Of a stretch of 64,000 nt of DNA, positions 51,805 to 63,178 are shown in pieces. The stretch covers positions 310,001-374,000 of the forward strand of contig NZ_CP101114.1 in assembly GCF_024297065.1 (NCBI RefSeq), read 5' to 3'. A model generated the notes under the pieces. It did no database searches and was not told the origin of the DNA. It worked only from the letters and a program-made list of their open reading frames with translations. The stretch is from Bartonella harrusi (GTDB taxonomy: Bacteria > Pseudomonadota > Alphaproteobacteria > Rhizobiales > Rhizobiaceae). Both the position numbers and the translations under genes were made by a program. The stretch's first letter is position 1, and each line of letters opens with the position of its first letter.

Positions 51805-53232
51805 ATGGCTGTAAAAAATGGTAAACAAATAAAAAATAAGGCTTCTAAACCTGTTTCTGGTTTTCTCAAAAATTTACGTGGTGTAGACAATTGGAATCAA
51901 GTTTCGCAGTGGCTTGCTTCTCGTAATGTCGAAGATATTGAATGTATTACACCTGATCAAGCAGGTGTACCGCGTGGCAAGATGATGCTTTCTAAAAAAT
52001 TTACCTCAGAAACATCATTGGCATTGCCTTCAGCTGTTTTTGTTGCAACAATTTCAGGAGATTATCCTGAAGATGGTCATGGTTTTGAATATCCTAAAAC
52101 AGATGGGGACCTGCGTCTTGAGCCTGATCTTTCTACGTTGAGCATTGTACCATGGGAAGAAGCTCCTACCGCACAAGTGATTTGTGATCTTGTCTATCAA
52201 AATGGGCAGGTTGTAGATTATACGCCACGAAATGTTTTGCGAACAGTGCTTAATCTTTATAAGGAAATGGGTTTAAAGCCGGTTGTTTCACCAGAAATTG
52301 AGTTTTATTTAGTACAGAAAAATCCTGATCCTGATTATCCTTTAGTTCCTCCAGTTGGCCGTTCTGGCCGTTCAATTGGTGGGGGGCAGGGGTATTCGAT
52401 TGCGGGTGTCAATGAATTTGATGAGTTCATTGATGATATTTATCATTTTTCAGAAGCGCAGGGGCTGGAAATTGATACGCTCATTCATGAAGAAGGAGCT
52501 GGTCAGTTTGAAATTAATTTACGTCATGGTGATCCGATTGAATTAGCTGATCAAGTCTTTATGTTTAAACGCACAATTCGTGAAGCAGCACTTAAGCATG
52601 ATATGTATGCCACTTTTATGGCCAAGCCTATTCAAGGGCAACCAGGTTCTGCTATGCATATTCACCAATCGGTTGTTGATAAAAAGACAGGTATGAATAT
52701 TTTTACACAAGAAGATGGTGAGGAAAGTGTTTTTTTTCGTCATTTTATTGGTGGATTACAAAAACATATGGCGGGGGGACTTGTAATGCTTGCACCTTAT
52801 GTGAACTCTTATCGGCGTCTCATGCCTGATGTTTCCGCACCTGTTAATTTGCGATGGGGGTATGATAATCGTACCACAGCTTTTCGTGTCCCTCGCTCTG
52901 CTCCACAGGGACGGCGCGTTGAGAATAGACTTCCTTCATCAGATGCTAATCCTTATTTAGCTCTTGCAGTCTCTTTGGCTTGCGGTCTTATTGGATTACA
53001 GCAAAAGCTTGAACCTGATGAACCAACAACAAGTAATGTGAATGCTGATAGCATTGAATTACCACGTGGTCTCATTGAGGCAGTTAATTTATTTGAACAA
53101 AATACGGCAATACGTGCCATTCTAGGAGATGTATTTGTCAGTACCTATGCTGCAATCAAACGACAAGAGTTTGAAACTTTTATGGAAGTCATCAGTCCGT
53201 GGGAGCGCGAATATCTCTTGCTTAATGTTTGA
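51805..53232 (+). CDS. Glutamine synthetase-family protein (gamma-glutamylputrescine synthetase-like)
   Basis: 475 residues. GS catalytic features: SPEIEFYLVQ, EEGAGQFEINLRHGDPIELADQVFMFKR, GSAMHIHQSV with the ATP-site His, and VPRSAPQGRRVENRLPSSDANPYLALA. It lacks the tyrosine adenylation site of GlnA. The next gene is a PuuB-type oxidase starting 12 bases later, so polyamine glutamylation (PuuA-like) is the likely job; another amine is possible. Confidence 0.85.
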   Translation: MAVKNGKQIKNKASKPVSGFLKNLRGVDNWNQVSQWLASRNVEDIECITPDQAGVPRGKMMLSKKFTSETSLALPSAVFVATISGDYPEDGHGFEYPKTDGDLRLEPDLSTLSIVPWEEAPTAQVICDLVYQNGQVVDYTPRNVLRTVLNLYKEMGLKPVVSPEIEFYLVQKNPDPDYPLVPPVGRSGRSIGGGQGYSIAGVNEFDEFIDDIYHFSEAQGLEIDTLIHEEGAGQFEINLRHGDPIELADQVFMFKRTIREAALKHDMYATFMAKPIQGQPGSAMHIHQSVVDKKTGMNIFTQEDGEESVFFRHFIGGLQKHMAGGLVMLAPYVNSYRRLMPDVSAPVNLRWGYDNRTTAFRVPRSAPQGRRVENRLPSSDANPYLALAVSLACGLIGLQQKLEPDEPTTSNVNADSIELPRGLIEAVNLFEQNTAIRAILGDVFVSTYAAIKRQEFETFMEVISPWEREYLLLNV

Positions 53233-53243
53233 GGTTTATCACG

Positions 53244-54527
53244 ATGATTGATTATAATCCGATTTCTCCAGGAATTTCTTGGTATGAGGATACTTTAGAG
53301 GAGCGTCCCTCTTATCCGTTTTTTGACGGTCAGATACAGTGTGATGTGGTTATTATCGGAGGTGGGTTTACTGGGCTTTCAGCGGCCTATCATTTGGCTA
53401 AGGCTGGAGTGCATGTTGCTTTGTTTGAAGCTTCACGGTTTGGTGATGGTGCTTCAGGGCGCAATGGTGGGCAGTTGGGAACTGGGCTAAGACAATGGGT
53501 AGAATCATTAGAGAAAAAATATGGTTTTGAGCGAAGTAAGACATTATTTGATTTAGCTGAAGAAGCCAAAAGAGATGTTCTATCTTGGTGTGCAATATCC
53601 GATTGTCAGTGTGATTTTATGGCAGGGCATCTCTCTGTTACCCATAAAAAACGCGAATTAGCATCTTATCAACGGCATATTGAAGTGATGCAGCGTTATG
53701 GCTATTCCGGTCTCACTTTTATGGACAGGGATGAAACAATTAAACGACTTGGTTCTTCTTTTTACCATGGTGGTATTTATGATGCGGAGACTGGTCATAT
53801 CAATCCTTTAAAGCTCGTTATTGGGTTGGCCAAAAACGCCAAAAATGCTGGTGCTACACTTTATGAGAAGACACAAGTAACTGCGATAGAGCGCAATGGT
53901 AGCCATTATAGAGTGATAACAGAACGGGGGAATATAAGGACTGAGCATGTTTTATTAGCAACGAATGCGTATAAACTTGGGCTTCAGCATTTTGTTGAGA
54001 AAAATATTTTCTCTATTCGCTCTTATATTGGAGCAACAGAACCTTTATCAAAAGAGTGCCCTATTCTTCAGGGGGGCGAATCGGTAGATGATTCTCGCTT
54101 TATGATTCGTTATTTTCGCAAAACTACTGATAATCGCTTATTATTCGGTGGGGTAGAAAGTTACGATAGTCAATATCCTGCAAATTTAGATAAACGCATA
54201 AGACGGCAGATTTTTGAAATTTATCCTCATTTACACTCTCTAAATCTAACCCATCATTGGGGGGCAACGGTTGCTATCACGGTTGAACGTATGCCTTATG
54301 TTCGTCAACTTTTTCATGGGATCACTTATTGTGGTGGTTATTCGGGGCATGGGGTTATACTTGCTCCTTTTATAGGAAAATTATATTCTGAATGGTTAAC
54401 AGGTAAACGTGAGCGTTTTGCATTTTTTCAAGATTTAAAGATTTCACCTTTTCCAGGTGGAAAAATTTTACGTTACCCGCTGGTGTTTTTAGCAATGCAC
54501 TGGTTTTCTTTGATGGATCATTTTTAA
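53244..54527 (+). CDS. FAD-dependent oxidase (gamma-glutamylputrescine oxidase-like)
   Basis: 427 residues. Start region SPGISWYEDTLEERPSYP is typical of PuuB; Rossmann FAD site CDVVIIGGGFTGLSAAYHLAKAGVHVALFE, then ASGRNGGQLGTGLRQW; C-terminal YCGGYSGHGVILAP. DAO/amine-oxidase family. ATG 53244 (GAGG 11 bases before). Coupled with the preceding synthetase. Confidence 0.87.
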   Translation: MIDYNPISPGISWYEDTLEERPSYPFFDGQIQCDVVIIGGGFTGLSAAYHLAKAGVHVALFEASRFGDGASGRNGGQLGTGLRQWVESLEKKYGFERSKTLFDLAEEAKRDVLSWCAISDCQCDFMAGHLSVTHKKRELASYQRHIEVMQRYGYSGLTFMDRDETIKRLGSSFYHGGIYDAETGHINPLKLVIGLAKNAKNAGATLYEKTQVTAIERNGSHYRVITERGNIRTEHVLLATNAYKLGLQHFVEKNIFSIRSYIGATEPLSKECPILQGGESVDDSRFMIRYFRKTTDNRLLFGGVESYDSQYPANLDKRIRRQIFEIYPHLHSLNLTHHWGATVAITVERMPYVRQLFHGITYCGGYSGHGVILAPFIGKLYSEWLTGKRERFAFFQDLKISPFPGGKILRYPLVFLAMHWFSLMDHF

Positions 54528-54645
54528 CTGAGCACTGTTTGAAATAACGAAAATTAATAGCTTATTTAATATCTATCTGTTTTAATGATTGGAATTTCTA
54601 TAAATTTTAAAAACTGTTATATGAACAAGGAAGAGAGACAAGTTC

Positions 54646-56121
54646 ATGGTGAGTAAAATTATTCCAGTCTCTCCCTTTGACTGTATTGTTTTTGGCGGCA
54701 ATGGCGATTTAACATCACGCAAGCTTATACCTGCTCTTTACCATTGTCAGTGTGTTGGGCAATTGAGTGATCCGACGCGTATTATTGGGGTTTCACGCTC
54801 TTCATTAAGTCGTGAAGAATATCAAAATTTTGTTTGTGCTGCCCTAGAGAAACATGTTCAACCAAAAGATCTCAACCAAATTGAAGTGGACCGTTTTCTT
54901 GAACGCTTAACCTATGTTTCTGTTGATATTACATCAAATCGGGGATGGAAAGATCTTTCTCTTGTTCTGTCAAAAGATCCTGCTGATATTCGGGCCTTTT
55001 ATTTAGCGGTTGGTTCACCACTTTTTGGTGATATTGCTGTGAGATTAGGGCAAAATGATTTAATAACGCAGCAAACACGGATCATTATTGAAAAACCTAT
55101 TGGTCGTGATGCAAAAACAGCAGCTGAACTCAATGATATTTTTGCAAGAGTATTTGATGAAGATCAAATCTTTCGTATTGATCATTATCTTGGCAAGGAG
55201 ACAGTGCAAAATTTAATGGCCTTGCGGTTTGTGAATACACTTTATGAACCGTTATGGAATTCCAATTATATTGACCATGTTCAAATAACGGTTGCTGAAT
55301 CGTTAGGATTGGAAAGGCGTGCAGAATATTACGAAAGTGCAGGTGCGCTACGCGATATGGTCCAAAACCATATGCTACAATTGCTCTGTTTGGTTGCTAT
55401 GGAAATACCCTTTACCAATAGGGCAAATGCTGTACGTGATGAAAAACTGAAAGTTTTGCATTCTTTAACGCCTCTTGATGTTCATAATGTAGGGCAATAT
55501 ACTGTACGTGGGCAATATCTTTCTGGTCTCTTAAATGGTCTCTCTGTAAGATCTTATTGTGATGATTTGGGAAAAAAAGTCAGTGAGAGCGAAACATTTG
55601 TGGCGCTGAAGGTTAAGATTAATAATTGGCGTTGGGCAGATACACCTTTTTATTTACGAACAGGTAAGCGCATGTCCACGCGGATGTCTGAAATTGTTAT
55701 AGTTTTTAAATCCATCCCGCATAATATTTTTGAAGCGAATGCAGATGAGATTTTTTCTAACCGGCTTGTTATTCGTCTCCAGCCTGATGAGGGGGTCAAG
55801 CAATGGTTGATGATTAAAGATCCAGATCCCAGTGGTATGCGATTTCGTCATATTCCATTGGACATGCGTTTTGCATCTGCGTTTTCTCAGCGTAATCCTG
55901 ATGCATATGAACGCCTCTTAATGGATGTGATTCGTGGAGATCAAACTCTGTTTATGCGTCGTGATGAAGTTGAGGCGGCTTGGCGTTGGATTGATCCTAT
56001 TCTTGAGGGATGGCAAGCAATAAAGCAGCCGATTCATGGATATAGAGCTGGTTCATGGGGGCCATCTGCTTCAACATTTTTGATGGAACGTGATGGGCGT
56101 ATATGGAACAATTTAGTTTAG
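54646..56121 (+). CDS. zwf: Glucose-6-phosphate 1-dehydrogenase
   Basis: 491 residues. FGGNGDLTSRKLIPALYHC (NADP site), RIIIEKPIGRDAKTAAELND, FRIDHYLGKETVQN with the substrate-binding signature and catalytic His, and YLRTGKRMSTR. First enzyme of the zwf-pgl-edd cluster. Confidence 0.98.
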   Translation: MVSKIIPVSPFDCIVFGGNGDLTSRKLIPALYHCQCVGQLSDPTRIIGVSRSSLSREEYQNFVCAALEKHVQPKDLNQIEVDRFLERLTYVSVDITSNRGWKDLSLVLSKDPADIRAFYLAVGSPLFGDIAVRLGQNDLITQQTRIIIEKPIGRDAKTAAELNDIFARVFDEDQIFRIDHYLGKETVQNLMALRFVNTLYEPLWNSNYIDHVQITVAESLGLERRAEYYESAGALRDMVQNHMLQLLCLVAMEIPFTNRANAVRDEKLKVLHSLTPLDVHNVGQYTVRGQYLSGLLNGLSVRSYCDDLGKKVSESETFVALKVKINNWRWADTPFYLRTGKRMSTRMSEIVIVFKSIPHNIFEANADEIFSNRLVIRLQPDEGVKQWLMIKDPDPSGMRFRHIPLDMRFASAFSQRNPDAYERLLMDVIRGDQTLFMRRDEVEAAWRWIDPILEGWQAIKQPIHGYRAGSWGPSASTFLMERDGRIWNNLV

Positions 56122-56140
56122 AGCAATAAGTGTGTATAGA

Positions 56141-56869
56141 ATGAATATTGATCGTTTAAATTTTGAAACACCCACGGATTTAGCGTTAGCATTGGCTGAT
56201 CGTGTTGCAGCAGAGCTTAGTATTGCTGTTCTTGAACGCAAACGCGCGATTTTAGCAGTCTCTGGTGGTAAAACACCGGAACTATTTTTTCATTATTTAT
56301 CAAAAGCTGATATTGATTGGCAAAATATTATCATCACGTTAGTCGATGAACGCTTTGTTCCCACGCATGATGAGCGTTCAAATGAACATATGGTACGCTG
56401 TCATTTGCTACAAAACTTTGCTTCTAAAGCACATTTTGTAGGACTTTATCATAAAGCAATTACTGTTGAACTTGCTGCTTTTTCGGCTGCTAGTCGTATT
56501 AATACTTTGCCTAGACCCTTTGATGTTATTGTTTTAGGAATGGGAAGTGATGGGCATACAGCGTCCTTTTTTTCTGATGCCGATCGTTTGAGGCAAGCGC
56601 TTGATCTTCACACTCAGGCACTTGTTTTACCACTTCATGCAAAAAGTGCTCTGGAGCCAAGACTTACACTGACTTTGCCAGTCATCATGCAATCTCGTTG
56701 CATACTTCTTCATTTTGAAGGCTTTCAGAAACGCGATTGTTTTGAAGTCGTTTGTCAAGAGGGCTCTGAAATGGAAATGCCTGTTCGTGCGGTTTTACGC
56801 AATGCGCATCACCTTGTTCAGGTTTATTGGTCTCCGGGTGAAAATGAAATAAGTGAAGCGGAAACATGA
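56141..56869 (+). CDS. pgl: 6-phosphogluconolactonase
   Basis: 242 residues of the DevB/SOL type: AILAVSGGKTPELFFHYLS, VDERFVPTHDERSNEHMVR, VLGMGSDGHTASFF. It hydrolyses the lactone made by Zwf. A GTG nine bases upstream (56132) is an alternative start. Confidence 0.95.
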   Translation: MNIDRLNFETPTDLALALADRVAAELSIAVLERKRAILAVSGGKTPELFFHYLSKADIDWQNIIITLVDERFVPTHDERSNEHMVRCHLLQNFASKAHFVGLYHKAITVELAAFSAASRINTLPRPFDVIVLGMGSDGHTASFFSDADRLRQALDLHTQALVLPLHAKSALEPRLTLTLPVIMQSRCILLHFEGFQKRDCFEVVCQEGSEMEMPVRAVLRNAHHLVQVYWSPGENEISEAET

Positions 56870-56937
56870 TACAAAGAGAAATGATACGCAATTTCTGCGT
56901 TAAAAGTGGGAAGCGTAAATGAAAGGGGGAAATAAAG

Positions 56938-58761
56938 ATGGCATTTTCCAAGACAATTGCTACGGTTACACGAAGGATTTATGAACGTTCTCTTCCAACG
57001 CGAGATATTTATTTAGATCGTATTGCTCAGGCGCAAGAAAAGCGTCCTAAGAGAAGTTTTTTGGGATGTGCTAATCAAGCGCACGGTTTTGCGGCTTGTG
57101 GTCAAAGAGACAAAGAGCGTTTGAAGCATAATATTGTTGGCAATATTGGTATTATTACTGCGTATAATGATATGCTTTCAGCACATCAACCTTTTGAATC
57201 TTTTCCTCACTTAATTAAAGAGGCTGCTCGTATGTTTGGTGGTGTAGCACAAGTCGCAGGTGGTGTTCCTGCGATGTGTGATGGTATAACACAAGGAAAT
57301 ACGGGGATGGAGCTTTCTCTTTTTTCACGTGATGTCATTGCAATGGCGACGGCTATAAGTTTATCACATGATATGTTTGATGCGGCTCTGTATCTTGGGG
57401 TGTGCGATAAGATCGTACCTGGTTTAGTGATTGGAGCGCTAACATTTGGTCATTTACCAGGAATTTTTGTTCCAGCAGGTCCCATGACAAGTGGTCAAGG
57501 CAATGATGAAAAAGCAAAGATACGCCAGCTTTATGCAGAAAATAAGATAGATCGTCAAACATTACTAGAATCAGAAGCTCGGTCTTATCATGGACCTGGC
57601 ACATGTACATTTTATGGGACTGCTAACTCAAATCAGGCGATACTGGAGATGATGGGGCTCCATATGCCGGGAAGCTCTTTCATCAATGCCAATACACCGT
57701 TGCGTGATGCTTTAACACGAGAAGCTACGCAGCGCGTACTTGAAATGACCGCACTTGGCAATAGTTATAAACCACTTGGTATGATAGTCGATGAGCGTTC
57801 TTTCGTAAATGCTATTGTAGGATTAAATGCGACAGGAGGGTCTACCAATCATGCTATTCATTTAATTGCTATGGCTGCTGCTTGTGGTATTCAATTAACA
57901 TGGCGTGATATTGCAGAAGTTTCATCAGTGGTGCCTCTTTTAGTACGAATCTATCCTAATGGTTTGGCTGATATAAATCATTTTCATGCTGCTGGTGGAA
58001 TGGGATTTGTTATTCGAGAACTCATTGAGGCAGGGTTAGTGCATGAAGATGTTTGTACAGTTTTTGGTAAAGATCTCAATGCTTATGCAATCGAAGCAAA
58101 GCTTGGCACTGATGGTAGTGTGGTGCGTGAGCCTGCTCTCAATGAAAGTGGGAATGATAAGATATTGGTGGGGTGGAAAAAACCGTTTCAAGCTGATGGC
58201 GGTATTCGCCTTTTATCGGGAGATTTAGGCACAGCGATTATTAAAGTATCCTCTGTTCGATCTGAGCATTGGCGCATTGAAGCTCCCGTCTTTGTCTTTA
58301 ATGATCAAGAGAGACTACAAGAGGCTTTTAAATCTGGTGCATTAAATGACAAAGACTTTATCGCTGTTATTCGCTATCAAGGACCAAAAGCAAATGGGAT
58401 GCCAGAGCTTCATAAATTAACGACAATTTTAGGTCTTTTACAAGATCGAGGCCAAAAGGTCGCATTGGTAACGGATGGACGTATGTCAGGTGCATCAGGA
58501 AAAATTCCTGCTGCAATTCATGTAACACCAGAAGCGTTGGATAATGGTCCCATTGCGCGTTTGCAAGATGGCGATATCGTTTGTCTTGATGCTCATGTGG
58601 GTAAATTAACTATTTTGCAAGATTTATCAAAATTTAATGCACGAACAATCATCTCTCCTGACCTTTCAAAAAATGAATATGGTGTTGGGCGTGAGCTTTT
58701 TCATCTTTTTCGCCAATCAGTTAATCGTGCAGATCAAGGGGCATCTGCCCTTATGGCGTGA
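56938..58761 (+). CDS. edd: 6-phosphogluconate dehydratase
   Basis: 607 residues. IlvD/Edd signature [14 protein letters not shown] with the Fe-S cysteine, [55 protein letters not shown] [30 protein letters not shown] [13 protein letters not shown] and [19 protein letters not shown]. It starts the Entner-Doudoroff branch; eda is not in the window. Confidence 0.97.
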   Translation: MAFSKTIATVTRRIYERSLPTRDIYLDRIAQAQEKRPKRSFLGCANQAHGFAACGQRDKERLKHNIVGNIGIITAYNDMLSAHQPFESFPHLIKEAARMFGGVAQVAGGVPAMCDGITQGNTGMELSLFSRDVIAMATAISLSHDMFDAALYLGVCDKIVPGLVIGALTFGHLPGIFVPAGPMTSGQGNDEKAKIRQLYAENKIDRQTLLESEARSYHGPGTCTFYGTANSNQAILEMMGLHMPGSSFINANTPLRDALTREATQRVLEMTALGNSYKPLGMIVDERSFVNAIVGLNATGGSTNHAIHLIAMAAACGIQLTWRDIAEVSSVVPLLVRIYPNGLADINHFHAAGGMGFVIRELIEAGLVHEDVCTVFGKDLNAYAIEAKLGTDGSVVREPALNESGNDKILVGWKKPFQADGGIRLLSGDLGTAIIKVSSVRSEHWRIEAPVFVFNDQERLQEAFKSGALNDKDFIAVIRYQGPKANGMPELHKLTTILGLLQDRGQKVALVTDGRMSGASGKIPAAIHVTPEALDNGPIARLQDGDIVCLDAHVGKLTILQDLSKFNARTIISPDLSKNEYGVGRELFHLFRQSVNRADQGASALMA

Positions 58762-58800
58762 GTAAAATGATATTTTTATAGTGAAGATACACCAAACTTC

Positions 58801-59700
58801 TTAGAATTTTGGTACAGGAAGATTATGAGCTCGAGCGGCAGCTTTAAGCGTATTAACCATGAGCATGGCAATCGTCATAGGTCCAACCCCTCCTGGAACA
58901 GGTGTGATTGCGGCAGCCTTGCCTTTTACTTCTTCAAAATCGACATCACCAACAAGGCGCGTTTTATTTTCACCTTTTTCGGGAGCCGCAATGCGATTAA
59001 TACCAACATCAATAATAATCGCACCATTTTTAACCCAATCTTTTTTAACCATTTGTGGGCGACCTACCGCTGCTACTAAAATATCGGCACTACGACATAC
59101 ATCATCAAGATCACGGGTACGGCTGTGAGCAATTGTCACAGTAGCATTGGCTGCTGTTAAAAGAGAGGCCATAGGTTTTCCAACAATATTAGAGCGCCCA
59201 ATGACAACAGCATCAAGACCAGATAAATCCTGTCCACATTGTTGTTCAATCATCATCATGGCACCAGCTGGTGTACAGGGAATGATAGCATCTTCAAGGT
59301 CATTAGCGGCAAGTTTTCCTACATTGATATAATGAAAGCCATCAACATCTTTTTGGAACGCAATGGCTTGTGTTATACGATTTGTATTAATATGAGGCGG
59401 CAAGGGAAGTTGTACTAAAATACCGTGGATTTTAGGATTAGAATTTAAGACAGCTATGCGTTGGAGGAGTTCTTGTTCTTGCGTTTCTTTTGAAACCATA
59501 TGTTTGATTGAAAAAAAACCACATTCTTCGGCTTTTTTACTTTTCGATGCAACATACACCTGGCTTGCAGGGTCATCTCCGACAATGACAACAGCGATAC
59601 CAGGTTGTATATTATAATTGTTGCGGAGTTTTTCTGTTTCAGCTTTCACTTTTACAATAATCTCTTCAGCAAGCTTTTTTCCATCGATAATATTATTCAT
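58801..59700 (-). CDS. folD: Methylenetetrahydrofolate dehydrogenase/cyclohydrolase
   Basis: 299 residues. [10 protein letters not shown] with the catalytic Lys, [48 protein letters not shown], and [15 protein letters not shown]. Cytosolic bifunctional folate enzyme. ATG 59700 (AAGGA seven or so bases before). Convergent with edd. Confidence 0.97.
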   Translation of the reverse strand: MNNIIDGKKLAEEIIVKVKAETEKLRNNYNIQPGIAVVIVGDDPASQVYVASKSKKAEECGFFSIKHMVSKETQEQELLQRIAVLNSNPKIHGILVQLPLPPHINTNRITQAIAFQKDVDGFHYINVGKLAANDLEDAIIPCTPAGAMMMIEQQCGQDLSGLDAVVIGRSNIVGKPMASLLTAANATVTIAHSRTRDLDDVCRSADILVAAVGRPQMVKKDWVKNGAIIIDVGINRIAAPEKGENKTRLVGDVDFEEVKGKAAAITPVPGGVGPMTIAMLMVNTLKAAARAHNLPVPKF

Positions 59701-60019
59701 TGAGAGAGATCCTTTCGGTAGAGAGCTGTTTCTTTTGTAAAGCATTTGCTGACAATACAATAGTGTTTAATAGCAATATTCATATGAGAGTGGTAAAAAT
59801 AGTTTGATAATATTACGTATTTTATAATTTTTGAAAGTCTTAAAGATAATTGTTTTGTTAGGAAGCAGCAATATTGCTGTTCCAATAAACTTTGGATAAG
59901 AACAAGAATAATGAAATTATTAAATGAGATATAACGGATTTTAGAATGATAAGAATTTTTTAACGATCATTTAAGTTTGCTTTTAATCTGTTATAGGGGC
60001 GAAAATATAGAGGAATATT
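59701..60019. other. Intergenic region between folD and the AsmA gene
   Basis: Divergent AT-rich spacer; should carry both promoters. No coding frame or structured element recognised. Confidence 0.5.
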
Positions 60020-61900
60020 GTGCGCGCCAGAATAATAAAATTTTTGATCGGTTTTTTTGTTGCAATTATTTTTTTGTTTGGAACTGGTATTCTCATTTTA
60101 CCTTATCTTGTGTCAACAGATACGATTCGCATTCGTTTGTCACAAGAGTTGAGTGCGTGGACGGGTTATAATGTGCAATTACGTGATCCACCACGGTTGA
60201 ATCTTTTTCCTTACCCTAAAGCGTTTCTTTCCGGTGTTACTTTAACAGCAAAAATGAATAATGTTGCTCCATTGATGGAAGCAGAATCAATAGAAGTTGA
60301 TCTTTCCTTGGTAGAACTTCTTTGGGGACATGTTTCCTTTTCAGAGACGCGAATTGTGCGCCCCCAATTCGTTATGGAAAAGCCTATTAAAACAGTTGTG
60401 GATTTTTTTGATAGATTTTCGCGGTCACAAGGTGCATTAGGATTAGCGATACGCAATGCTCGTGAAATATTGAAGCATAATCCTGATCATCCAGATATAG
60501 AGCATCTTTTAAAGCAACCTTTTGGACGGATTGTAATCGAAAATGGCATATTCGTTTATCATGATAGCATTTCTGGTGTACCAGAAAAAATAACAGGATT
60601 AAATGCAACTTTAGACTGGCCCGAATCGACGCAGGAAGTACAGTTTCACGCAGATGCGCGTTGGCGCGGAGAGTTTACAAAATTATCAATTGATGCCGAT
60701 CAAGCATTATTGCTTTTAGCAGGAGGGAAAAGCAAAGTTAAGGCAAGTCTCAATTCTGTACGTGGTGGTATAACTTTTATAGGGCAGGTACGATTATCTG
60801 AATATTACATTTTTGATGGAAAAGTATCGATGCGTTCTCCAGGGTGGAACCAAACATTAGTATGGATTGGAGGCAATCAATTTTGGGGATATGGATTAAA
60901 CGCACCTATTGTATGGGAGTCTCATTTTTTAGCGCAGCCAATGCACATTCAAATGAATAATGTTACCTTTACAATGGGAACAGCAAATGCACGTGGTGCT
61001 TTAGAAGTTGATTTTCAGGACGATGTACCAATTGTTATTGGATCTTTAGCATTTGATAACCTAGACTTTAACATTTTTGGATCTATGTCTTCTTCAGTTA
61101 AAGAGCAGAACGCCTTGCTTGATACGACAGTTTTTGATCGTATTGGGGTGGATCTCCGGCTTTCTTCGCCACAAGCAAAAGTAGGAAATATTGCGTTTAC
61201 GAATTTAGCTGCTGCTATGCAAATAAGAAAAGGGCATGGCATTTTTGATCTTGGACATGCAAATGTTTTTGGTGGATCTCTTCAAAGCAATATTGAAATT
61301 GTATCGGATGATAAAAAAGTTCAACTTGAAGGACGTGCTTCTGGAACTTCCATTGATATAAAAACTGCTTCAGAAGCTTTGGGAATAACGCCCTTTGCAC
61401 AGAGTAAAGCAAACTTTACCATGACGGTACGAACACTTGCCAATTCTTGGTCAGAAATTTTTGCGAAAATGCAGGGTGAATTAACACTGAAACTGTCTTC
61501 TGGTCGATTATTAGGATATGATTTGAATGATTTACAGATAAGGCTTTCAGAAAAGGAACAATTTCCTTTAACAAAGAGCGATGTTCTTGCAACAACTTTT
61601 GCTTTCTGGAATATTCAAACAATTTTTTCAAATGCTACAATAAAGATAACAGAATCACTGATGCATACGGCAGACTGGAATTTATCCATCTGGGGAATAA
61701 TTCCTTCTGCTATTATGCAAGATCAACAGAATGGATTTACATTACAAGCACAATTGCGAAAAAGCCATAGCTCAGAAACGCTCTGTAGAGATATCCAATG
61801 CCTTACGAACAGTCTTATGCGGCCCTTTACTTTTTCTTTGAGCTCTAATGGACAGGAAGGTGGTAATTTTTGGGTAAAGAAAAATATCGATACAGATTGA
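60020..61900 (+). CDS. AsmA family envelope protein
   Basis: 626 residues from GTG 60020 behind AGAGGA. N-terminal membrane helix (IIKFLIGFFVAIIFLFGTGILIL) followed by the AsmA start region (RIRLSQELSAWTGYNVQLRDPPRLNLFPYPKAFLSGVTL, VDLSLVELLWGHVSFSETRIVRPQFVM) and the C-terminal AsmA_2-like part (FGGSLQSNIEIV, GKLSSGRLLGYDLNDL-like). Periplasmic; linked to lipid transport between membranes. Confidence 0.85.
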   Translation: MRARIIKFLIGFFVAIIFLFGTGILILPYLVSTDTIRIRLSQELSAWTGYNVQLRDPPRLNLFPYPKAFLSGVTLTAKMNNVAPLMEAESIEVDLSLVELLWGHVSFSETRIVRPQFVMEKPIKTVVDFFDRFSRSQGALGLAIRNAREILKHNPDHPDIEHLLKQPFGRIVIENGIFVYHDSISGVPEKITGLNATLDWPESTQEVQFHADARWRGEFTKLSIDADQALLLLAGGKSKVKASLNSVRGGITFIGQVRLSEYYIFDGKVSMRSPGWNQTLVWIGGNQFWGYGLNAPIVWESHFLAQPMHIQMNNVTFTMGTANARGALEVDFQDDVPIVIGSLAFDNLDFNIFGSMSSSVKEQNALLDTTVFDRIGVDLRLSSPQAKVGNIAFTNLAAAMQIRKGHGIFDLGHANVFGGSLQSNIEIVSDDKKVQLEGRASGTSIDIKTASEALGITPFAQSKANFTMTVRTLANSWSEIFAKMQGELTLKLSSGRLLGYDLNDLQIRLSEKEQFPLTKSDVLATTFAFWNIQTIFSNATIKITESLMHTADWNLSIWGIIPSAIMQDQQNGFTLQAQLRKSHSSETLCRDIQCLTNSLMRPFTFSLSSNGQEGGNFWVKKNIDTD

Positions 61901-61993
61901 TCATTATTTTCATTTTGCATTGGCAAGAATTTTAGAAAATAGCTAAAAAATTATCATCTTTTTATGAAATTTTAAGAGTAAACGAGCCATTGC

Positions 61994-62137
61994 TTATTGA
62001 AGCTCAGCAGAAATTCCGTAGCCATCTTTGGTGATTGTATGTTTCCCATCTGCTCCAACAGAGCCAATTCCTACAGTAATAAGAATAAAAGCCAAAAGGG
62101 CAGTAATAGTAATAATTGTTGCTTTTTTAGCAGACAT
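61994..62137 (-). CDS. 47-residue membrane/secreted peptide
   Basis: MSAKKATII then a hydrophobic helix (TITALLAFILITVGIGSVGA) and a short polar tail with GKHTITKDGYGISAELQ. GGAG lies seven bases before the ATG. The single helix and basic start suggest membrane anchoring with a periplasmic tail. Too short for most gene callers; function unknown. Confidence 0.6.
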   Translation of the reverse strand: MSAKKATIITITALLAFILITVGIGSVGADGKHTITKDGYGISAELQ

Positions 62138-62363
62138 ACTTTTTCTCCATTCATGCAATCAATGACTGAATGCAATGCTAAATAGTGTATTTTTATAAAA
62201 TTGTAGAGAGTAGAATCAATTAGTATTCCATTTGTTCCCGCTCTTATCTCATAAAGATAAAAAACTCCATAATTCTTTATATGTGATAGTTCTATAGATA
62301 TATTTTTTTCTTTTTGTTATATATTTTTCCCGATCATTATAGTTAGATTTGGCACAATTTTTA

Positions 62364-63110
62364 ATGCGTATAAATTATAAACTGAAAAGATTATTTATTC
62401 GTCAGCCACTTATTTTGAATGAAGAAATAAAGATAGAGGGAGCGCAAGCTTCTTATCTCATACATGTTTTGCGGATGAAAGAAGGAGCCGAAATTTTACT
62501 TTTTAATGGACAGGATGGCGAGTGGCTTGCTAAACTCATCGTTGTTAAGAAAAAAAGTGTTGTGGTTCAGCTTCTCCATCAAGAAAGATTACAAACGACG
62601 CATTCGAATTGCATTTATTGCTTTGCTCCACTCAAAAATGCACGTTTGGATTATATGGTTCAGAAAGCTGTTGAAATGGGGGTATCGGTTTTGCAACCTG
62701 TTATGACGCATCACACACAGGTTACACGTATCAATATGGCGCGTATGGAAGCGAATATTATTGAAGCTTCTGAACAGTGTGGTATTTTATCTTTGCCTAA
62801 ATGCGTCTCTCCTGTTTTGTTAACAGAATTTTTAGCAGGTTGGGATGAGACTCATCCTTTATTCTTTTGCGATGAAGCACACAAATCACATAATCCATTA
62901 TATTTTTTAAAAAAGTATAAAACGATTACAACGTTTGGTATTCTCATTGGACCAGAAGGTGGGTTTAGTGAAGAAGAACGGAACTTATTAAAAAAGTGTC
63001 CTTTTGTGATTCCGATATCTTTAGGACCGCGTATTTTGCGCGCTGACACCGCTGCTGTTGCTGCTTTGGCTCTTCTTAATGCTAGTGTGGGGGATTGGTC
63101 AATTCATTGA
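62364..63110 (+). CDS. rsmE: 16S rRNA m3U1498 methyltransferase
   Basis: 248 residues. PUA-like N-terminus (RLFIRQPLILNEEIKIEGAQASYLIHVLRMKEGAEILLFNGQDGEW) and SPOUT knot (LIGPEGGFSEEE, SLGPRILRADTAAVAALALL). ATG 62364 is preferred; a TTG at 62349 would add five residues. Confidence 0.95.
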   Translation: MRINYKLKRLFIRQPLILNEEIKIEGAQASYLIHVLRMKEGAEILLFNGQDGEWLAKLIVVKKKSVVVQLLHQERLQTTHSNCIYCFAPLKNARLDYMVQKAVEMGVSVLQPVMTHHTQVTRINMARMEANIIEASEQCGILSLPKCVSPVLLTEFLAGWDETHPLFFCDEAHKSHNPLYFLKKYKTITTFGILIGPEGGFSEEERNLLKKCPFVIPISLGPRILRADTAAVAALALLNASVGDWSIH

Positions 63111-63178
63111 GAAGTTTGTAAAATCATTCTAATCAGCTTATTTAAAATGATAGAACTCATGATAGGATAAAATAAGTT

